A DNA stretch of 64,000 bases from Acidisoma cellulosilyticum (GCF_020621385.1 NZ_JAESVA010000012.1:62001-126000), one strand, 5' to 3'; positions 37,089 to 46,167 are shown, counted from the stretch's first letter. Notes: generated by a model from the letters alone, not told the origin. Translations and numbers: made by a program.

Positions 37089-37170
37089 TCAGCTTCCACA
37101 GCCAGACGAGCAGGCGCCACCAGGCCCAAAGCACGGATCGGCGGGAAGGGTCATCGGACGGGTTGGCCAT
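37072..37170 (-). CDS. Possible Trp-rich membrane micropeptide
   Basis: A 32-aa open frame with ATG at 37170, GAGAAG eight bases upstream, and a hydrophobic, tryptophan-rich stretch (RSVLWAWWRLLVWLWKLIT) flanked by Arg and Lys. Such a profile is that of a single-span or amphipathic peptide. It overlaps the 3' end of the preceding convergent gene by 17 bases. No homologue is recalled. The call rests on composition and the Shine-Dalgarno only, and it could be chance. Confidence 0.35.
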   Translation of the reverse strand: MANPSDDPSRRSVLWAWWRLLVWLWKLITSPA

Positions 37171-37204
37171 GGCAGCTTCTCAGTCAATCGCCCGCGCAAG
37201 CATC

Positions 37205-37240
37205 AAGTGTCGTCCGCGGCATGAAGCCGCGGATGACTGT
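37205..37240. repeat. Short repeat fragment with CCGCGGC hairpin
   Basis: GTCGTCCGCGGC-ATGAA-GCCGCGGATGAC is a compact inverted repeat that matches the hairpin arm of the dispersed family. It lies between the micropeptide and the aldolase gene. Confidence 0.55.
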
Positions 37241-37282
37241 TACTGAGAGCGGCCCTTGTGCGCGGGTGCGAGGCGGTGAAAA

Positions 37283-38059
37283 TCAGCTGCGATAATCGGG
37301 CTGTTCGCGGTCCATCTTGCGCTGAAAGGCCTGCCAGACCAGCCAGCCGTGATCGGTGCCGCGCGTGAACTGCTTCTTGGTGCGCTGCTGCGTCTCGGCC
37401 GAGGGGATCGCCAAGGGCGCGCCGGTCGATTGGGCGGAGACCTGAATGCGGCAGGCCATCTCCAAGTAATACATGAAGTAGAAGGCCTCCGCGATGGTGC
37501 GGCCGACCGTCAGCAGACCGTGATTGCGCAACAGCAGGCAGGGCTTGTCGCCTAGATCACGCACCAGCCGCTCACGCTCGCTGAGATTGTCGTCATCGGC
37601 CACGCCTTCGTATTCATGGATCGCGACTTCGTCGATGAATTCCATGCCGATCTGGTTCAGCGGCAGCAATCCACCCGTCTGGGCCGCGACGGTCATACCC
37701 GCCAGCGTATGCGTATGCATGACGCAATGGGCATCATGACGCTTCATATGGATGGCGGAGTGGATGACGAAACCGGCCGGATTGACCGGAAAGCTGGTGG
37801 CCTGGGCGGGCGCGCCGTCGGCATCGACCTTGACCAGGGAGCTTGCCGTGATCTCATCGAACATCAGCCCGTACGGATTGACGAGGAAGAAATTGCCCGG
37901 CCCAGGCACGCGAACCGAGAGATGCGTATAGACCGTGTCGGTCATGCCCAGATGGGCGATCAACCGATAGGCACAAGCCAGATCCTGGCGAACCTGCTCC
38001 TCGGTTTCCTCGACATGAGCCGGCGGCGGCTCGGGGATCTGCAAGATCAGACTGTCCAT
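37283..38059 (-). CDS. Class II aldolase/adducin-family protein
   Basis: A 258-aa protein with the family zinc-binding pattern: the THLSVRVPG segment, AIHMKRHDAHCVMHTHT (His ligands) and a late HG in LLLRNHGLLTVG. ATG 38059 has AAAGGAGA upstream. The family splits or epimerises phosphorylated sugars, and many members act on other hydroxy acids. Adducin-type members keep the fold without known aldolase function. Its substrate is not clear. It is co-directional with the phosphoesterase at 38147, which lies upstream. Confidence 0.87.
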   Translation of the reverse strand: MDSLILQIPEPPPAHVEETEEQVRQDLACAYRLIAHLGMTDTVYTHLSVRVPGPGNFFLVNPYGLMFDEITASSLVKVDADGAPAQATSFPVNPAGFVIHSAIHMKRHDAHCVMHTHTLAGMTVAAQTGGLLPLNQIGMEFIDEVAIHEYEGVADDDNLSERERLVRDLGDKPCLLLRNHGLLTVGRTIAEAFYFMYYLEMACRIQVSAQSTGAPLAIPSAETQQRTKKQFTRGTDHGWLVWQAFQRKMDREQPDYRS

Positions 38060-38146
38060 GGGCAAGGTCTCCTTTCTGCCTATCCTATCATCATCTTCTG
38101 GCACCTCTACCCCTTTGGCACGCAAAAATGCTTCAAAAAACGGCGT

Positions 38147-39841
38147 TCAGGCCGTGACGTCCAGCACCATCATGCCGTCATGCCGGCGGCCGTATTCGTC
38201 GATGCCCTGCGTCCGGATCGCGTACGTGCCGGGGCTGAGCTGCGCCGGCAGGGTCGCCTGCCAGATATGGCTGGATTTGCCGGGTTTCACCCAGGGTTTG
38301 ATGGCAAGCGGGTTGCGGGCATAGACATCCTGCACGAAGGGGTCCAGCCGTTCGACGCGCTGCATGGGCCGCCAGTCGCCGCCCTCACCAATGCTGTAGC
38401 GCAGGGTCGATTTCGGGCCGCCGTCATAGAGATTGACGACGAGGCGGGTGGAACCGGTGGCGGCCGTGCTGATCGGTCCGCCGAGCAATTGTCCGGGCAA
38501 GGTCTCGGCCAGCACCTCCGGCGTCGTGTCATGCGGGCCGTTGTCGAGCATCAGCCGCATCTGGCCCCGCTGAGGGTCATGCGCCGGTATCAGCCTTGTC
38601 TCGTAACTTGCGCCGTCGATGGAGAGGAGATGAAAGCCGTTCGGCGCGCCGTCGGTCGCGAGGGCCACCGGGATGCCGCGCACGTCGAAAGGACCGCTCC
38701 ACCAGCTGCCGGAGACCGCCGTCATGACGTGATGATGATGGCCGGTCGTGCCGTCCGTCTCACCAGCGGTCGTCAGGTAATGATGCTCATTGGTATGGGT
38801 ATGGCCGCTGAAGCTGACGGCGGCGGGGCGGTCGCGGATGACGTCCAGAAAATCCTTCCAGTCGGTATCGGCGAAATTCGCGGTGTCGCCAGCCAGCGTC
38901 CGCAGCGGAATATGCATGCAGAAGACGACAAGCTGCTCGGCCGGCACATGGGCCAAGACGTTGCGGATGAAACCGAGCTGATCCCGGCCGAAATAGCCCT
39001 GATATTTGTGGCCGCCGAGGTAATCGACATTGTCGAGCATGAAAAAGGTCGTGCCGCCGTATTGGAAGGCGTAGTAGCGCGCGCCGAAAATCCCCTTGAA
39101 GGTCTCGCGCGAGAAGCGGTTGTCTGGTGCTTCGTAGTTCATGTCGTGGTTGCCGGGGCAATTGTACCAGGGCAGGCCGAGGGTGCCGACGATCCGATTG
39201 CTGCGCTCATAGGCCGAGAGATCGTCGAACATGAGATCGCCGGTGGTGATGCCGAAGGCCGCCGGAATGCCGGTGACCTGTGCCACCACGTCATCCCGGA
39301 CATAGCCGAGTTCAGCGAGGCTTTCCGGCTGCGGGTCGGTGAACAGGATAGCATTGAAGCGCGTGGGCTCCGTCTGCCGGCGCAGCGGAAAATCGATGCT
39401 GGCCGGCAGCGGGCCGGTGGGGGCGATGCCGGGATAGCGCAGGCCGAGTGCGGCCGGCGTGCCCTGCGGTTGATGGATCGTGCTGAAGCGCGGCAATTGC
39501 GTCGCGGGATCGACGGGCGTCATCCAGCCGGTCGGCTTGATGACGAAGACCGAATCGCCCGCCTGCACGGGCAGGCTCCAGCCGCCTTGGGCGTCCGTCA
39601 GCACAACGTCGCGACCGTTGGAGACCATGACATCGGGAATGCCCTGCGCGTCCGCGGTGCGATGACCGGAGCCGTCCTTGTCCTCGAAAACTATGCCTTG
39701 CGCCGTCTCGGCGGCGGGATGATCCGCAGGTTTGGTGCCGGTTGCCGCTGGCAGGCTGTCGGCCTGCGCGACCTGACCGACCACGGAGGCTGCCATGCCG
39801 GCCAGCGCCAGGCGGCGGGGCAAAGGGGTGGTCCAATCCAT
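38147..39841 (-). CDS. Secreted calcineurin-like metallophosphoesterase (N- and C-domain type)
   Basis: A 564-aa protein with a signal-like N-terminus (RRLALAGMAASVVGQVAQA). A beta-sandwich N domain (GIVFEDKDGSGHRTADAQGI, QGGWSLPVQAGDSVFV) comes next. The metallophosphatase core has ILFTDPQ, TGDLMFDD, PGNHDMN and SGHTHTNEHHY, giving the two-metal site. A C-terminal MetallophosC-like domain ends the protein. It should hydrolyse phosphoesters in the periplasm or outside. AAGGAG precedes ATG 39841. There is no obvious operon partner. Confidence 0.88.
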   Translation of the reverse strand: MDWTTPLPRRLALAGMAASVVGQVAQADSLPAATGTKPADHPAAETAQGIVFEDKDGSGHRTADAQGIPDVMVSNGRDVVLTDAQGGWSLPVQAGDSVFVIKPTGWMTPVDPATQLPRFSTIHQPQGTPAALGLRYPGIAPTGPLPASIDFPLRRQTEPTRFNAILFTDPQPESLAELGYVRDDVVAQVTGIPAAFGITTGDLMFDDLSAYERSNRIVGTLGLPWYNCPGNHDMNYEAPDNRFSRETFKGIFGARYYAFQYGGTTFFMLDNVDYLGGHKYQGYFGRDQLGFIRNVLAHVPAEQLVVFCMHIPLRTLAGDTANFADTDWKDFLDVIRDRPAAVSFSGHTHTNEHHYLTTAGETDGTTGHHHHVMTAVSGSWWSGPFDVRGIPVALATDGAPNGFHLLSIDGASYETRLIPAHDPQRGQMRLMLDNGPHDTTPEVLAETLPGQLLGGPISTAATGSTRLVVNLYDGGPKSTLRYSIGEGGDWRPMQRVERLDPFVQDVYARNPLAIKPWVKPGKSSHIWQATLPAQLSPGTYAIRTQGIDEYGRRHDGMMVLDVTA

Positions 39842-39931
39842 CGGCGCTCTCCTTGGGCTATCGGGCCGAAAGGCTAGCCAATGCGGGGCGCGCGCTTTGT
39901 GAAGCTCTGATGGCGTTCGGCCAGGCGGCCG

Positions 39932-40903
39932 TCAGGCTGCGGCGAACCGGTCCAGTCCGGCGAGCAGGGCGGCCCGCGTGCCCGGCTCCAACGCCGAATG
40001 CCCGGCATCCGGTATCACGGTCAGTCGCGCCGCCGGCCAATGGGAGGCGAGTTCGAAGGCGCTGACCGGCGGGCAGACCATGTCGTAACGGCCTTGCACG
40101 ATCTCGGCCGGAATATGCCGGATGCGGTCCATATGGCCGAGCAGCCCTTCCGGCGGCAGGAAAAGGCGATGGGCGAAGTAATGCGCTTCGATCCGCGCGA
40201 GGCCGAGGGCCGCGCGGTCACGCGAGAAGGTGGAGACCATGTCGGGATGCGGCAGCAGCGTGCTGCAGGAGCCTTCGTAGACGGACCAGGCGCGGGCCGC
40301 CGGGCCATGGATGCGCGGGTCCGGGTCATCCAGCCGGCGGCGATAGGCGTTCAGGATATCGCCGCGCTCGGCCTCCGGCAGGAAACCCACGAACTGGGCA
40401 TGCGCGTCAGGGAAGACGCCGCGGATGCCGTGCAGGAACCAGTCCACCTCGCTGTCGCGGCCGAGAAAAATGCCGCGCAGCACGCAGCCGATGACACGAT
40501 CGGGATGGGCTTGCGCATAGGCCAAGGCGAGGGTCGACCCCCAGGAGCCGCCGAACAGCAGCCAGCGCTCGATACCCAGATGCTGGCGCAGCGCCTCGAT
40601 ATCCGCGATCAGATGCGGTGTGGAATTCTCCTCCAGCCGGCCCAGCGGGCGGGAGCGGCCGGCGCCGCGCTGGTCGAACAGTACCGCACGCCAGATGCGC
40701 GGATCGAAGAAGCGGCGATGGACGGAGCCGGCACCGGCACCCGGGCCGCCGTGCAGAAAGAGCGCCGGCTGGCCGGTGGGATTGCCCGCCTGTTCCCAAT
40801 AGACCGAATGCCCGTCACCGACGGACAGATAGCCTGAGCCATAGGGCGCGATCTCGGGGAAGAGTTCGCGCCGCGACCCTGACGTGTCTCGGGAAAAGGC
40901 CAT
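39932..40903 (-). CDS. pip: Proline iminopeptidase
   Basis: A 323-aa S33 alpha/beta hydrolase. It has LFLHGGPGAGAGSVHRRFFDP (oxyanion region), FDQRGAGRSRP, the nucleophile elbow GGSWGSTLALAYAQ and the late Asp/His (RYDMVCPP, DAGHSALEPG). It releases N-terminal proline from peptides. AGGGG precedes ATG 40903. It begins 14 bases downstream of the DegT-family gene's stop, so the two form an operon. A link between the pair is not evident. Confidence 0.92.
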   Translation of the reverse strand: MAFSRDTSGSRRELFPEIAPYGSGYLSVGDGHSVYWEQAGNPTGQPALFLHGGPGAGAGSVHRRFFDPRIWRAVLFDQRGAGRSRPLGRLEENSTPHLIADIEALRQHLGIERWLLFGGSWGSTLALAYAQAHPDRVIGCVLRGIFLGRDSEVDWFLHGIRGVFPDAHAQFVGFLPEAERGDILNAYRRRLDDPDPRIHGPAARAWSVYEGSCSTLLPHPDMVSTFSRDRAALGLARIEAHYFAHRLFLPPEGLLGHMDRIRHIPAEIVQGRYDMVCPPVSAFELASHWPAARLTVIPDAGHSALEPGTRAALLAGLDRFAAA

Positions 40904-40917
40904 GTGGCGGCGGACCC

Positions 40918-42108
40918 CTAGGCCGTCATCGCCTGGGCGAGCGCCCGGGTCACGGTGTTGCAGACATGGTCCAGCTGGGCTTCGGTGAGGTCAGGATGGA
41001 TCGGCAGGGCCATGATGCGGGTCGCGACGTCTTCCGCCACCGGCAGCGCGCCCCCTTCATGATGCGCGGCATAGGCCGGCTGGTGGTGCAAGGGCTTCGG
41101 GTAATAGACCGCCGTCGCCACGCCCTCGGCCTTGCAGGCCTCCTGCACCGCGGCGCGCACATCGCTATTCGGCAGGACCACGGCATAGACCGCCCAGGCG
41201 GCCGTGCTGTCCGCCACGCGCGCCGGTGTCGTCAGCAGATTGCCGAGGCGCTGGTCATAGAATTTCGCCACACGCTCCCGCGCGACCAGTTCTTCGTCAA
41301 AGACGGAAAGCTTGGCGAGCAATACGGCGGCCTGCAGCGTATCCAGACGGCCGTTGATGCCGATGCGTTGCACGTCATAGCGCAGCTTGCCCTCGCCATG
41401 GGTCCGCAGGCTGCGATAGAGCGCAGCGCGTTCGGCCGATTCCGTGAACAAGGCCCCGCCGTCGCCATAGCCGCCGAGGGGTTTGGACGGGAAGAAGCTG
41501 ATCGCCGTGCAATCCGCCTGGGTGCCGAGCGGCTGTCCGTGCAGCTTGGCGCCGAAAGCCTGGGCGCAATCGTCGATCGTCACCAGATCATGCCGCTTCG
41601 CGATCTCGACCAGGGCATCCCAATCGGCCGGCTGGCCGAACAGGTCGACGCCGACGATGGCGCGGGGGCGAAGCTTCCCCCCCTGGCGCACGGCGTCGAT
41701 GCGACGTTCAAGGTCAGCCGGGTCCATCTGGTAGGTGCGCGGGTCGATATCGACGAAAACCGGGGTGGCGCGGAGGAGAAGCGGGACTTCGGCGGTCGCC
41801 GTATAGGTGAAGGCCGGCAGGAAGACCGCGTCGCCGGGGCCGATATCCTCGGCCATCATGGCGATCAGCAGCGCGTCCGTGCCGGAGCTGACGGAGACGC
41901 AATGCGCCGCACCGGCGCGGCGGGCGAGTTCGGCCTCAAGCTCAGCCACTTCCGGCCCGAGCACGAATTGGCAATGGGCCATCACGGTATCGACGCGCCG
42001 GCGCATTTCAGCACCGATGCGGGCCTGCTGGGCCTTGAGATCAAGAAAGGGCACCCGGCCGGCGGCTGAGGGTGCGGGGACAGGGTCAGGCTTCTGGATC
42101 ACGCTCAT
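40918..42108 (-). CDS. DegT/DnrJ/EryC1/StrS-family sugar aminotransferase
   Basis: A 396-aa fold-type I PLP enzyme. VPFLDLKAQQARIGAEM is the typical opening, with the cofactor segment CVSVSSGTDALLIAM, DDCAQAFGA (Asp for PLP) and the lysine region SFFPSKPLGGYGDGG. It normally aminates NDP-keto sugars for cell-surface glycans or antibiotics. No other sugar-nucleotide gene is nearby. Choice of ATG 42108 rather than the GTG at 42114 is tentative. The gap upstream to 42396 holds a dispersed repeat. Confidence 0.9.
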   Translation of the reverse strand: MSVIQKPDPVPAPSAAGRVPFLDLKAQQARIGAEMRRRVDTVMAHCQFVLGPEVAELEAELARRAGAAHCVSVSSGTDALLIAMMAEDIGPGDAVFLPAFTYTATAEVPLLLRATPVFVDIDPRTYQMDPADLERRIDAVRQGGKLRPRAIVGVDLFGQPADWDALVEIAKRHDLVTIDDCAQAFGAKLHGQPLGTQADCTAISFFPSKPLGGYGDGGALFTESAERAALYRSLRTHGEGKLRYDVQRIGINGRLDTLQAAVLLAKLSVFDEELVARERVAKFYDQRLGNLLTTPARVADSTAAWAVYAVVLPNSDVRAAVQEACKAEGVATAVYYPKPLHHQPAYAAHHEGGALPVAEDVATRIMALPIHPDLTEAQLDHVCNTVTRALAQAMTA

Positions 42109-42214
42109 GCCCACTTTGTACGGGCTTGGCGGCCGTTTAGGAAGGTTCGACCTGCGAAGGGCAGGGTCGTCAGCCGGGCGTTGTCGCGGCGTGGGCGATG
42201 AAATTTTTGGGAGT

Positions 42215-42399
42215 TAGGGTCCGTCGGGTTTTAGGAGATCATTGGTCGTCCCCGTGCTTGTCACGGGGATCTACCCGGTTAGGCGCCACATCGGCGTCTG
42301 GGCGCCGGAACGGGTAGACCCGCGGCACGAGGCTCGGCCGGACAGGCCGCGGGCGACAGATTTGGGGGGGCGTTTCCACCTAAACCTGACGGGACCCTA
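42215..42399. repeat. Dispersed repeat with TAGGGTCC termini (185 bp)
   Basis: The left end is TAGGGTCCGTCGGGTTT. The right end, read in complement, is TAGGGTCCCGTCAGGTTTA, one insertion and one mismatch from it. The interior has CGTGCTTGTCACGGGGATCTAC and GGGTAGACCCGCGGCACG hairpin arms. The right terminal CTA supplies the stop codon of the antitoxin-like remnant (minus strand). No gene is seen between 42109 and 42396. Confidence 0.8.
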
Positions 42400-42494
42400 G
42401 GACCGCTCAGCGCGCCAGGCCTCCAATTCCGCGTCGATATCCTCGTCCGTCAGTCCGGTGGCCTGAGCATCATGCTTCGCTGCGGCGATCGCCT
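42397..42494 (-). pseudogene. C-terminal remnant of a Phd/AbrB-type antitoxin
   Basis: An open frame with no start codon reads AIAAAKHDAQATGLTDEDID followed by AELEAWRAERS and a TAG. The GLTDEDIDAELEAWRAER ending is a recurrent C-terminus of alphaproteobacterial type II antitoxins. The frame runs upstream into the thioesterase gene and meets TGA after about ten more codons, with no ATG, GTG or TTG in that stretch. I read it as a degraded antitoxin tail. The gap 42400-42490 has nothing else. Confidence 0.45.
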
Positions 42495-42949
42495 TAGTTT
42501 TCCGGCCAAGCCGAGGCGAGCCCGGCCGTTTCGATCAGCCGCTGGCGGAGGTCGTCCGGGATCGGGGTCGACAGGCCCGTCGCGGTTTCGACCATCACGA
42601 TGACCTCCCGCCCCATGGCGACGCAGCGGTCGCCATGGAATATGCCCTGAATGATGGTAGCGGAGCTGCGGCCGAGCTTCACCACGGCCGAGCCGAGGTC
42701 GAGCGTCGCGGGCCAATGCACTTCCGCACGGTAGTCGATCTCGACGCGGGCAAGAACCGTATGCATCCCGTTATGCAAGCCGATCGGCAGGCCGCAGGTC
42801 TGGGCGAGCGTCGTGCGGCCAGTCTCCAGATAGGCGAAATAGGCGACGTTGTTGACATGTCCCTGCGCGTCCGTGTCGGAATAGCGGACGCGTTCCTGAG
42901 CCCAGACGCGGTAGGTTTCACGCAGCGTCGGGTCGTATTCGGGGTCCAT
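42494..42949 (-). CDS. Acyl-CoA thioesterase, 4-hydroxybenzoyl-CoA thioesterase family
   Basis: A 151-aa hotdog-fold protein. The signature is VRYSDTDAQGHVNNVAYFAY, with the catalytic Asp and the His of the HVNN helix. It should hydrolyse short or aryl acyl-CoA. ATG 42949 starts one base after the ftsY stop (TGATATG), so translation is coupled. An ATG at 42967 within ftsY is the alternative. No strong Shine-Dalgarno is present, which fits coupling. Confidence 0.88.
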   Translation of the reverse strand: MDPEYDPTLRETYRVWAQERVRYSDTDAQGHVNNVAYFAYLETGRTTLAQTCGLPIGLHNGMHTVLARVEIDYRAEVHWPATLDLGSAVVKLGRSSATIIQGIFHGDRCVAMGREVIVMVETATGLSTPIPDDLRQRLIETAGLASAWPEN

Positions 42950-42950
42950 A

Positions 42951-43886
42951 TCAGGCGGCCGGGTCATTGGCACCGACAAGACCGGCGGCGAATTCGGCGG
43001 CGACGAAGGGACGCAGGTCACCGACCTTCTCGCCCACGCCGACCGCATGAACCGGCATGCCGAATTCCTCGGCGAGTGCGACGACGATGCCGCCGCGCGC
43101 CGAGCCGTCCAGCTTGGTCACGATCAAGCCATCGACTTTGACGAGATCGCGAAAGACCTGGACCTGGTTGATGGCGTTCTGCCCGGTCGTGGCGTCCAGC
43201 GTCAGCACCGTCGCATGCGGGGCCGTCGGGTCCAGCTTGCGGATGACGCGGATGATCTTCGCCAACTCATCCATCAGCGCCGTCTTGTTATGCAGGCGCC
43301 CGGCGGTATCGACCAGAAGAACGTCGATCCCTTCGCGTTTCGCGCGTTCCAGCGCGCCATAGGCGAGGCCGGCGGCGTCACCGTCCTGCTTGCCGGAGAC
43401 GACCGGCGCGCCCGTGCGGTCGCCCCAGATCTGCAATTGCTCGACCGCCGCCGCGCGGAAGGTGTCGCCCGCCACCAGCATCGGGCGCAGCCCCTGGTCG
43501 CGGTAGAATTGCGACAGCTTGCCGATGGTCGTGGTCTTGCCGGTGCCGTTGACGCCGACCATCAGCACGACATGCGGGGCATGGGCCGGGTCGATTACCA
43601 GCGGCTGCGCGACAGGCGCGAGGATCTTGGTGATCTCCTCCGCCAGCGTCGATTTGATTTCCTCGTCCGTCACTTCCTTGCCGAAGCGGGTGCGGCGGAA
43701 GCTGGCGATGACTTTCGCGGCCGCGCGCGGGCCGAGATCGGCCGCGATCAGCAGCTCCTCCAATTCCTCCAGCGCTTCGTCATCCAGCTTGCGCTTGGTG
43801 AAGACAGCGGTGATGCTGGTGGACAGCTTTTGGGTGGAGCGTGACAGCCCCTCCTTCAGCCGGGAGAAAAATCCGGAAAGCGCCAT
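42951..43886 (-). CDS. ftsY: Signal recognition particle receptor FtsY
   Basis: A 311-aa SRP-type GTPase without the long acidic A domain. A helical N domain (LDDEALEELEELLIAADLG) precedes the G domain: GVNGTGKTTTIGKL (G1), DTFRAAAVEQLQ, DTAGRLHNK (G3) and TKLDGSARGG (G4). It receives ribosome-SRP complexes at the membrane. It sits at the end of dapF-mtaB-ftsY, an arrangement known in alphaproteobacteria, and is followed by the coupled thioesterase gene. Confidence 0.96.
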   Translation of the reverse strand: MALSGFFSRLKEGLSRSTQKLSTSITAVFTKRKLDDEALEELEELLIAADLGPRAAAKVIASFRRTRFGKEVTDEEIKSTLAEEITKILAPVAQPLVIDPAHAPHVVLMVGVNGTGKTTTIGKLSQFYRDQGLRPMLVAGDTFRAAAVEQLQIWGDRTGAPVVSGKQDGDAAGLAYGALERAKREGIDVLLVDTAGRLHNKTALMDELAKIIRVIRKLDPTAPHATVLTLDATTGQNAINQVQVFRDLVKVDGLIVTKLDGSARGGIVVALAEEFGMPVHAVGVGEKVGDLRPFVAAEFAAGLVGANDPAA

Positions 43887-43919
43887 GTCAGATGCTCATA
43901 GACTGAGAGAGGTGACCGC

Positions 43920-45149
43920 TCACGCGGCCAGAAGCCCGTCGGCGTCGCAGCCTGTCACGGTCGCGGTCACGATCTGGCCGGGCACCGCTGCCACGGTCAG
44001 GCGCACAGGCCGGAAATGCTCGGAATGGCCGCGCGTCTCGGTCTCGGCCAGCACCCGCACGGTTTGCCCCAGATGCAGGGCGTCGAAGCGCGCTTCGGCG
44101 GCCGAGCCTGCCGCACGCAGCCGCGCCGCACGTTCCTTCCGCACCGCCTTGGGCACGGAGGGCATGCGCGCGGCCGGCGTGCCGCTGCGCTCGGAATAGG
44201 GAAACACATGCAGCATGGTGAGGTCGGCTTCCGCGACCAGCGCCAGGGTCTCGGCAAAGCTTTCCTCGGTCTCGGTCGGGAAGCCGGCGATGAGATCGGC
44301 GCCGAAGGCGATGCCCGGCCGCAGTTTCCGCGCGCGTTCCGTCACCGCGAGGACGTCGGCACGGAGATGGCGGCGCTTCATGCGCTTGAGGATAAGGTCC
44401 GACCCCGCCTGGATGGACAGATGCAGATGCGGCAGCAGGCGCGGCTCATCCGCGATCAGCTTCCACAGATCCTCGTCGATCTCGCAGGGGTCGAGGGAGG
44501 ACAGGCGCAGGCGCGGCAATTCCGGCAGCAAAGCCAGCAGCCGGCGCACCATCTGGCCGAGCGGCGGCTGGCCCGGCAGGTCATGCCCATAGCTGGTGAT
44601 ATCGACGCCGGTCAGGACGATTTCCTGATAGCCCGAGCCGATCAGGCTGCGGCACTGGTCCAGGATCGCGCCCAAGGGCACGCTGCGGCTGGGGCCACGG
44701 CCGAAGGGGATGATGCAGAAGGTGCAGCGATGGTCGCAGCCCTGCTGGACCTGCACGAAGGCGCGGGCCCGGCCCGCGAATTCCGTCACCAGATGGGCGG
44801 CGGTTTCCTTGGCTGTCATGATGTCCGAAACGGCGGAGGGCGAGTCGGGCTGCCAGTGGGCCGCGTCCAGCTTCTCGGCATTGCCCAGCACGCGGGAAAC
44901 GCCGGGGAGTGTCCCCCAGGCCTCGGGCGCGATTTGCGCGGCGCAGCCGGTGACGACGATCTTCGCCTCGGGCCGTTCCCGCGCCAGACGGCGGATGGCC
45001 TGGCGCGCCTGACGCTCGGCTTCCGCCGTGACTGCGCAGGTATTGACGATGATGGTATCCGCGAGCCCGGCGTCACGCGCGTGGCCGCGCATGACCTCAC
45101 CCTCATAAGTGTTCAGCCGGCAGCCGAAGCTCAGCACATCAACGGTCAT
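43920..45149 (-). CDS. mtaB: tRNA t6A37 methylthiotransferase MtaB-like
   Basis: A 409-aa radical-SAM enzyme. The N-terminal UPF0004 domain has Cys in FGCRLNTYEGE and VNTCAVTAEA and in VVTGCAAQ. The radical-SAM cluster is CDHRCTFC. A C-terminal TRAM-like end follows. It converts t6A37 to ms2t6A in tRNA. MtaB is preferred over MiaB by the FGCRLN opening and the CTFC cluster spacing and by the dapF-ftsY neighbours. Its start overlaps the dapF stop (ATGA), so expression is coupled. Confidence 0.9.
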   Translation of the reverse strand: MTVDVLSFGCRLNTYEGEVMRGHARDAGLADTIIVNTCAVTAEAERQARQAIRRLARERPEAKIVVTGCAAQIAPEAWGTLPGVSRVLGNAEKLDAAHWQPDSPSAVSDIMTAKETAAHLVTEFAGRARAFVQVQQGCDHRCTFCIIPFGRGPSRSVPLGAILDQCRSLIGSGYQEIVLTGVDITSYGHDLPGQPPLGQMVRRLLALLPELPRLRLSSLDPCEIDEDLWKLIADEPRLLPHLHLSIQAGSDLILKRMKRRHLRADVLAVTERARKLRPGIAFGADLIAGFPTETEESFAETLALVAEADLTMLHVFPYSERSGTPAARMPSVPKAVRKERAARLRAAGSAAEARFDALHLGQTVRVLAETETRGHSEHFRPVRLTVAAVPGQIVTATVTGCDADGLLAA

Positions 45150-45994
45150 GCCGCGATCTCCGCGCGCTCGACGGCGGCCAGGGCGATGCTGCCGGTGAAG
45201 CTGGTCTCAGCCGGGCCGGTCATCAGCACATGACCGTCGCTGTCGCGCCATTCGATGGTGAGACGCCCGCCGTCGAGGATCATCTCCGCCCGGCGGCCCG
45301 TCAGGCCGCGGCGGACGGCGTTCACCAGCGTGGCGCAGGCGCCGGAACCGCAGGCGAGGGTCAGGCCCGCGCCGCGTTCCCAGACCCGAAGCCTGATCCG
45401 TTCGGGTGAGACAATCTCCGCAAAACCGATATTGGCGCGGTCGGGGAACAGGCCGTCCGTCTCGAAGCGCGGACCGAGCGTCTCGACAGGCGTGGCAGCG
45501 ACGCTGCCCACAAAGAAGGTCGCATGCGGATTGCCCATGGAGCAGGCGGCCGGATCCGCGACGCTGCCCTGAGCCAGCGGCAGATGCAGCGTGTCCATCG
45601 CGGAGGCCAGCGGCACCTGCGTCCAGTCCAGGCGCGGCTTGCCGAGATCGACGGTGACGGTGCCATCGGCATGCAGCACCGAGGGCAGATCGCCCGAAAT
45701 GGTGCGGATGGTGACACAGTCGCGGCCGAGTTCCGGCCCGATCAGGCTGGCCACGCAGCGCGTGGCATTGCCGCAGGCCCCGGCCTCGCTGCCGTCAGGG
45801 TTATGGATGCGCATGAAGACATCCGCGCCTTGGCCGGCCGGTTCCAGGCTGATGAGCTGGTCGCAGCCGATCCCAAGCCGGCGATCCGCCAGATGGCGGA
45901 TGCGCGCAGGTGTCAGGTCCAGAGCCCGGGTCCGTCCGTCGAGAATGACGAAATCGTTCCCCGCTCCATGCATCTTCATGAAAGGGGCAAGCAT
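45146..45994 (-). CDS. dapF: Diaminopimelate epimerase
   Basis: A 282-aa cofactor-independent epimerase. It opens FMKMHGAGNDFVILDGR. The two catalytic Cys lie in ACGNATRCVAS and in LACGSGACATLV. It interconverts LL- and meso-diaminopimelate for lysine and peptidoglycan, upstream of lysA (found here at 16744). ATG 45994 includes the usual N-terminus. ATG 45979 is an alternative, and neither has a strong Shine-Dalgarno. It is first in the coupled dapF-mtaB-ftsY set. Confidence 0.95.
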   Translation of the reverse strand: MLAPFMKMHGAGNDFVILDGRTRALDLTPARIRHLADRRLGIGCDQLISLEPAGQGADVFMRIHNPDGSEAGACGNATRCVASLIGPELGRDCVTIRTISGDLPSVLHADGTVTVDLGKPRLDWTQVPLASAMDTLHLPLAQGSVADPAACSMGNPHATFFVGSVAATPVETLGPRFETDGLFPDRANIGFAEIVSPERIRLRVWERGAGLTLACGSGACATLVNAVRRGLTGRRAEMILDGGRLTIEWRDSDGHVLMTGPAETSFTGSIALAAVERAEIAA

Positions 45995-46131
45995 GCTCGG
46001 CTTATAGGTGCCGCAGGCCAGCATCGGAAGAGCAATTGCCGGAGGCTCTGGGTTGCCTGTGATGGAGGAATGGATGCGCCGCCGCCGCACGCGCCTCGGC
46101 GAAAAAAATCCTGGAACCATCGATTTGCCTC

Positions 46132-46146
46132 TAGACGACCGGTCTA
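46132..46146. promoter_or_regulatory. TetR operator O1 at its own promoter
   Basis: TAGACGACCGGTCTA has perfect TAGAC/GTCTA arms around five bases. It lies 21 bases before the TetR ATG (46168). An identical site precedes the PfpI gene at 46828. Confidence 0.85.
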
Positions 46147-46167
46147 ATCAACGCTATCCAGAATGCC

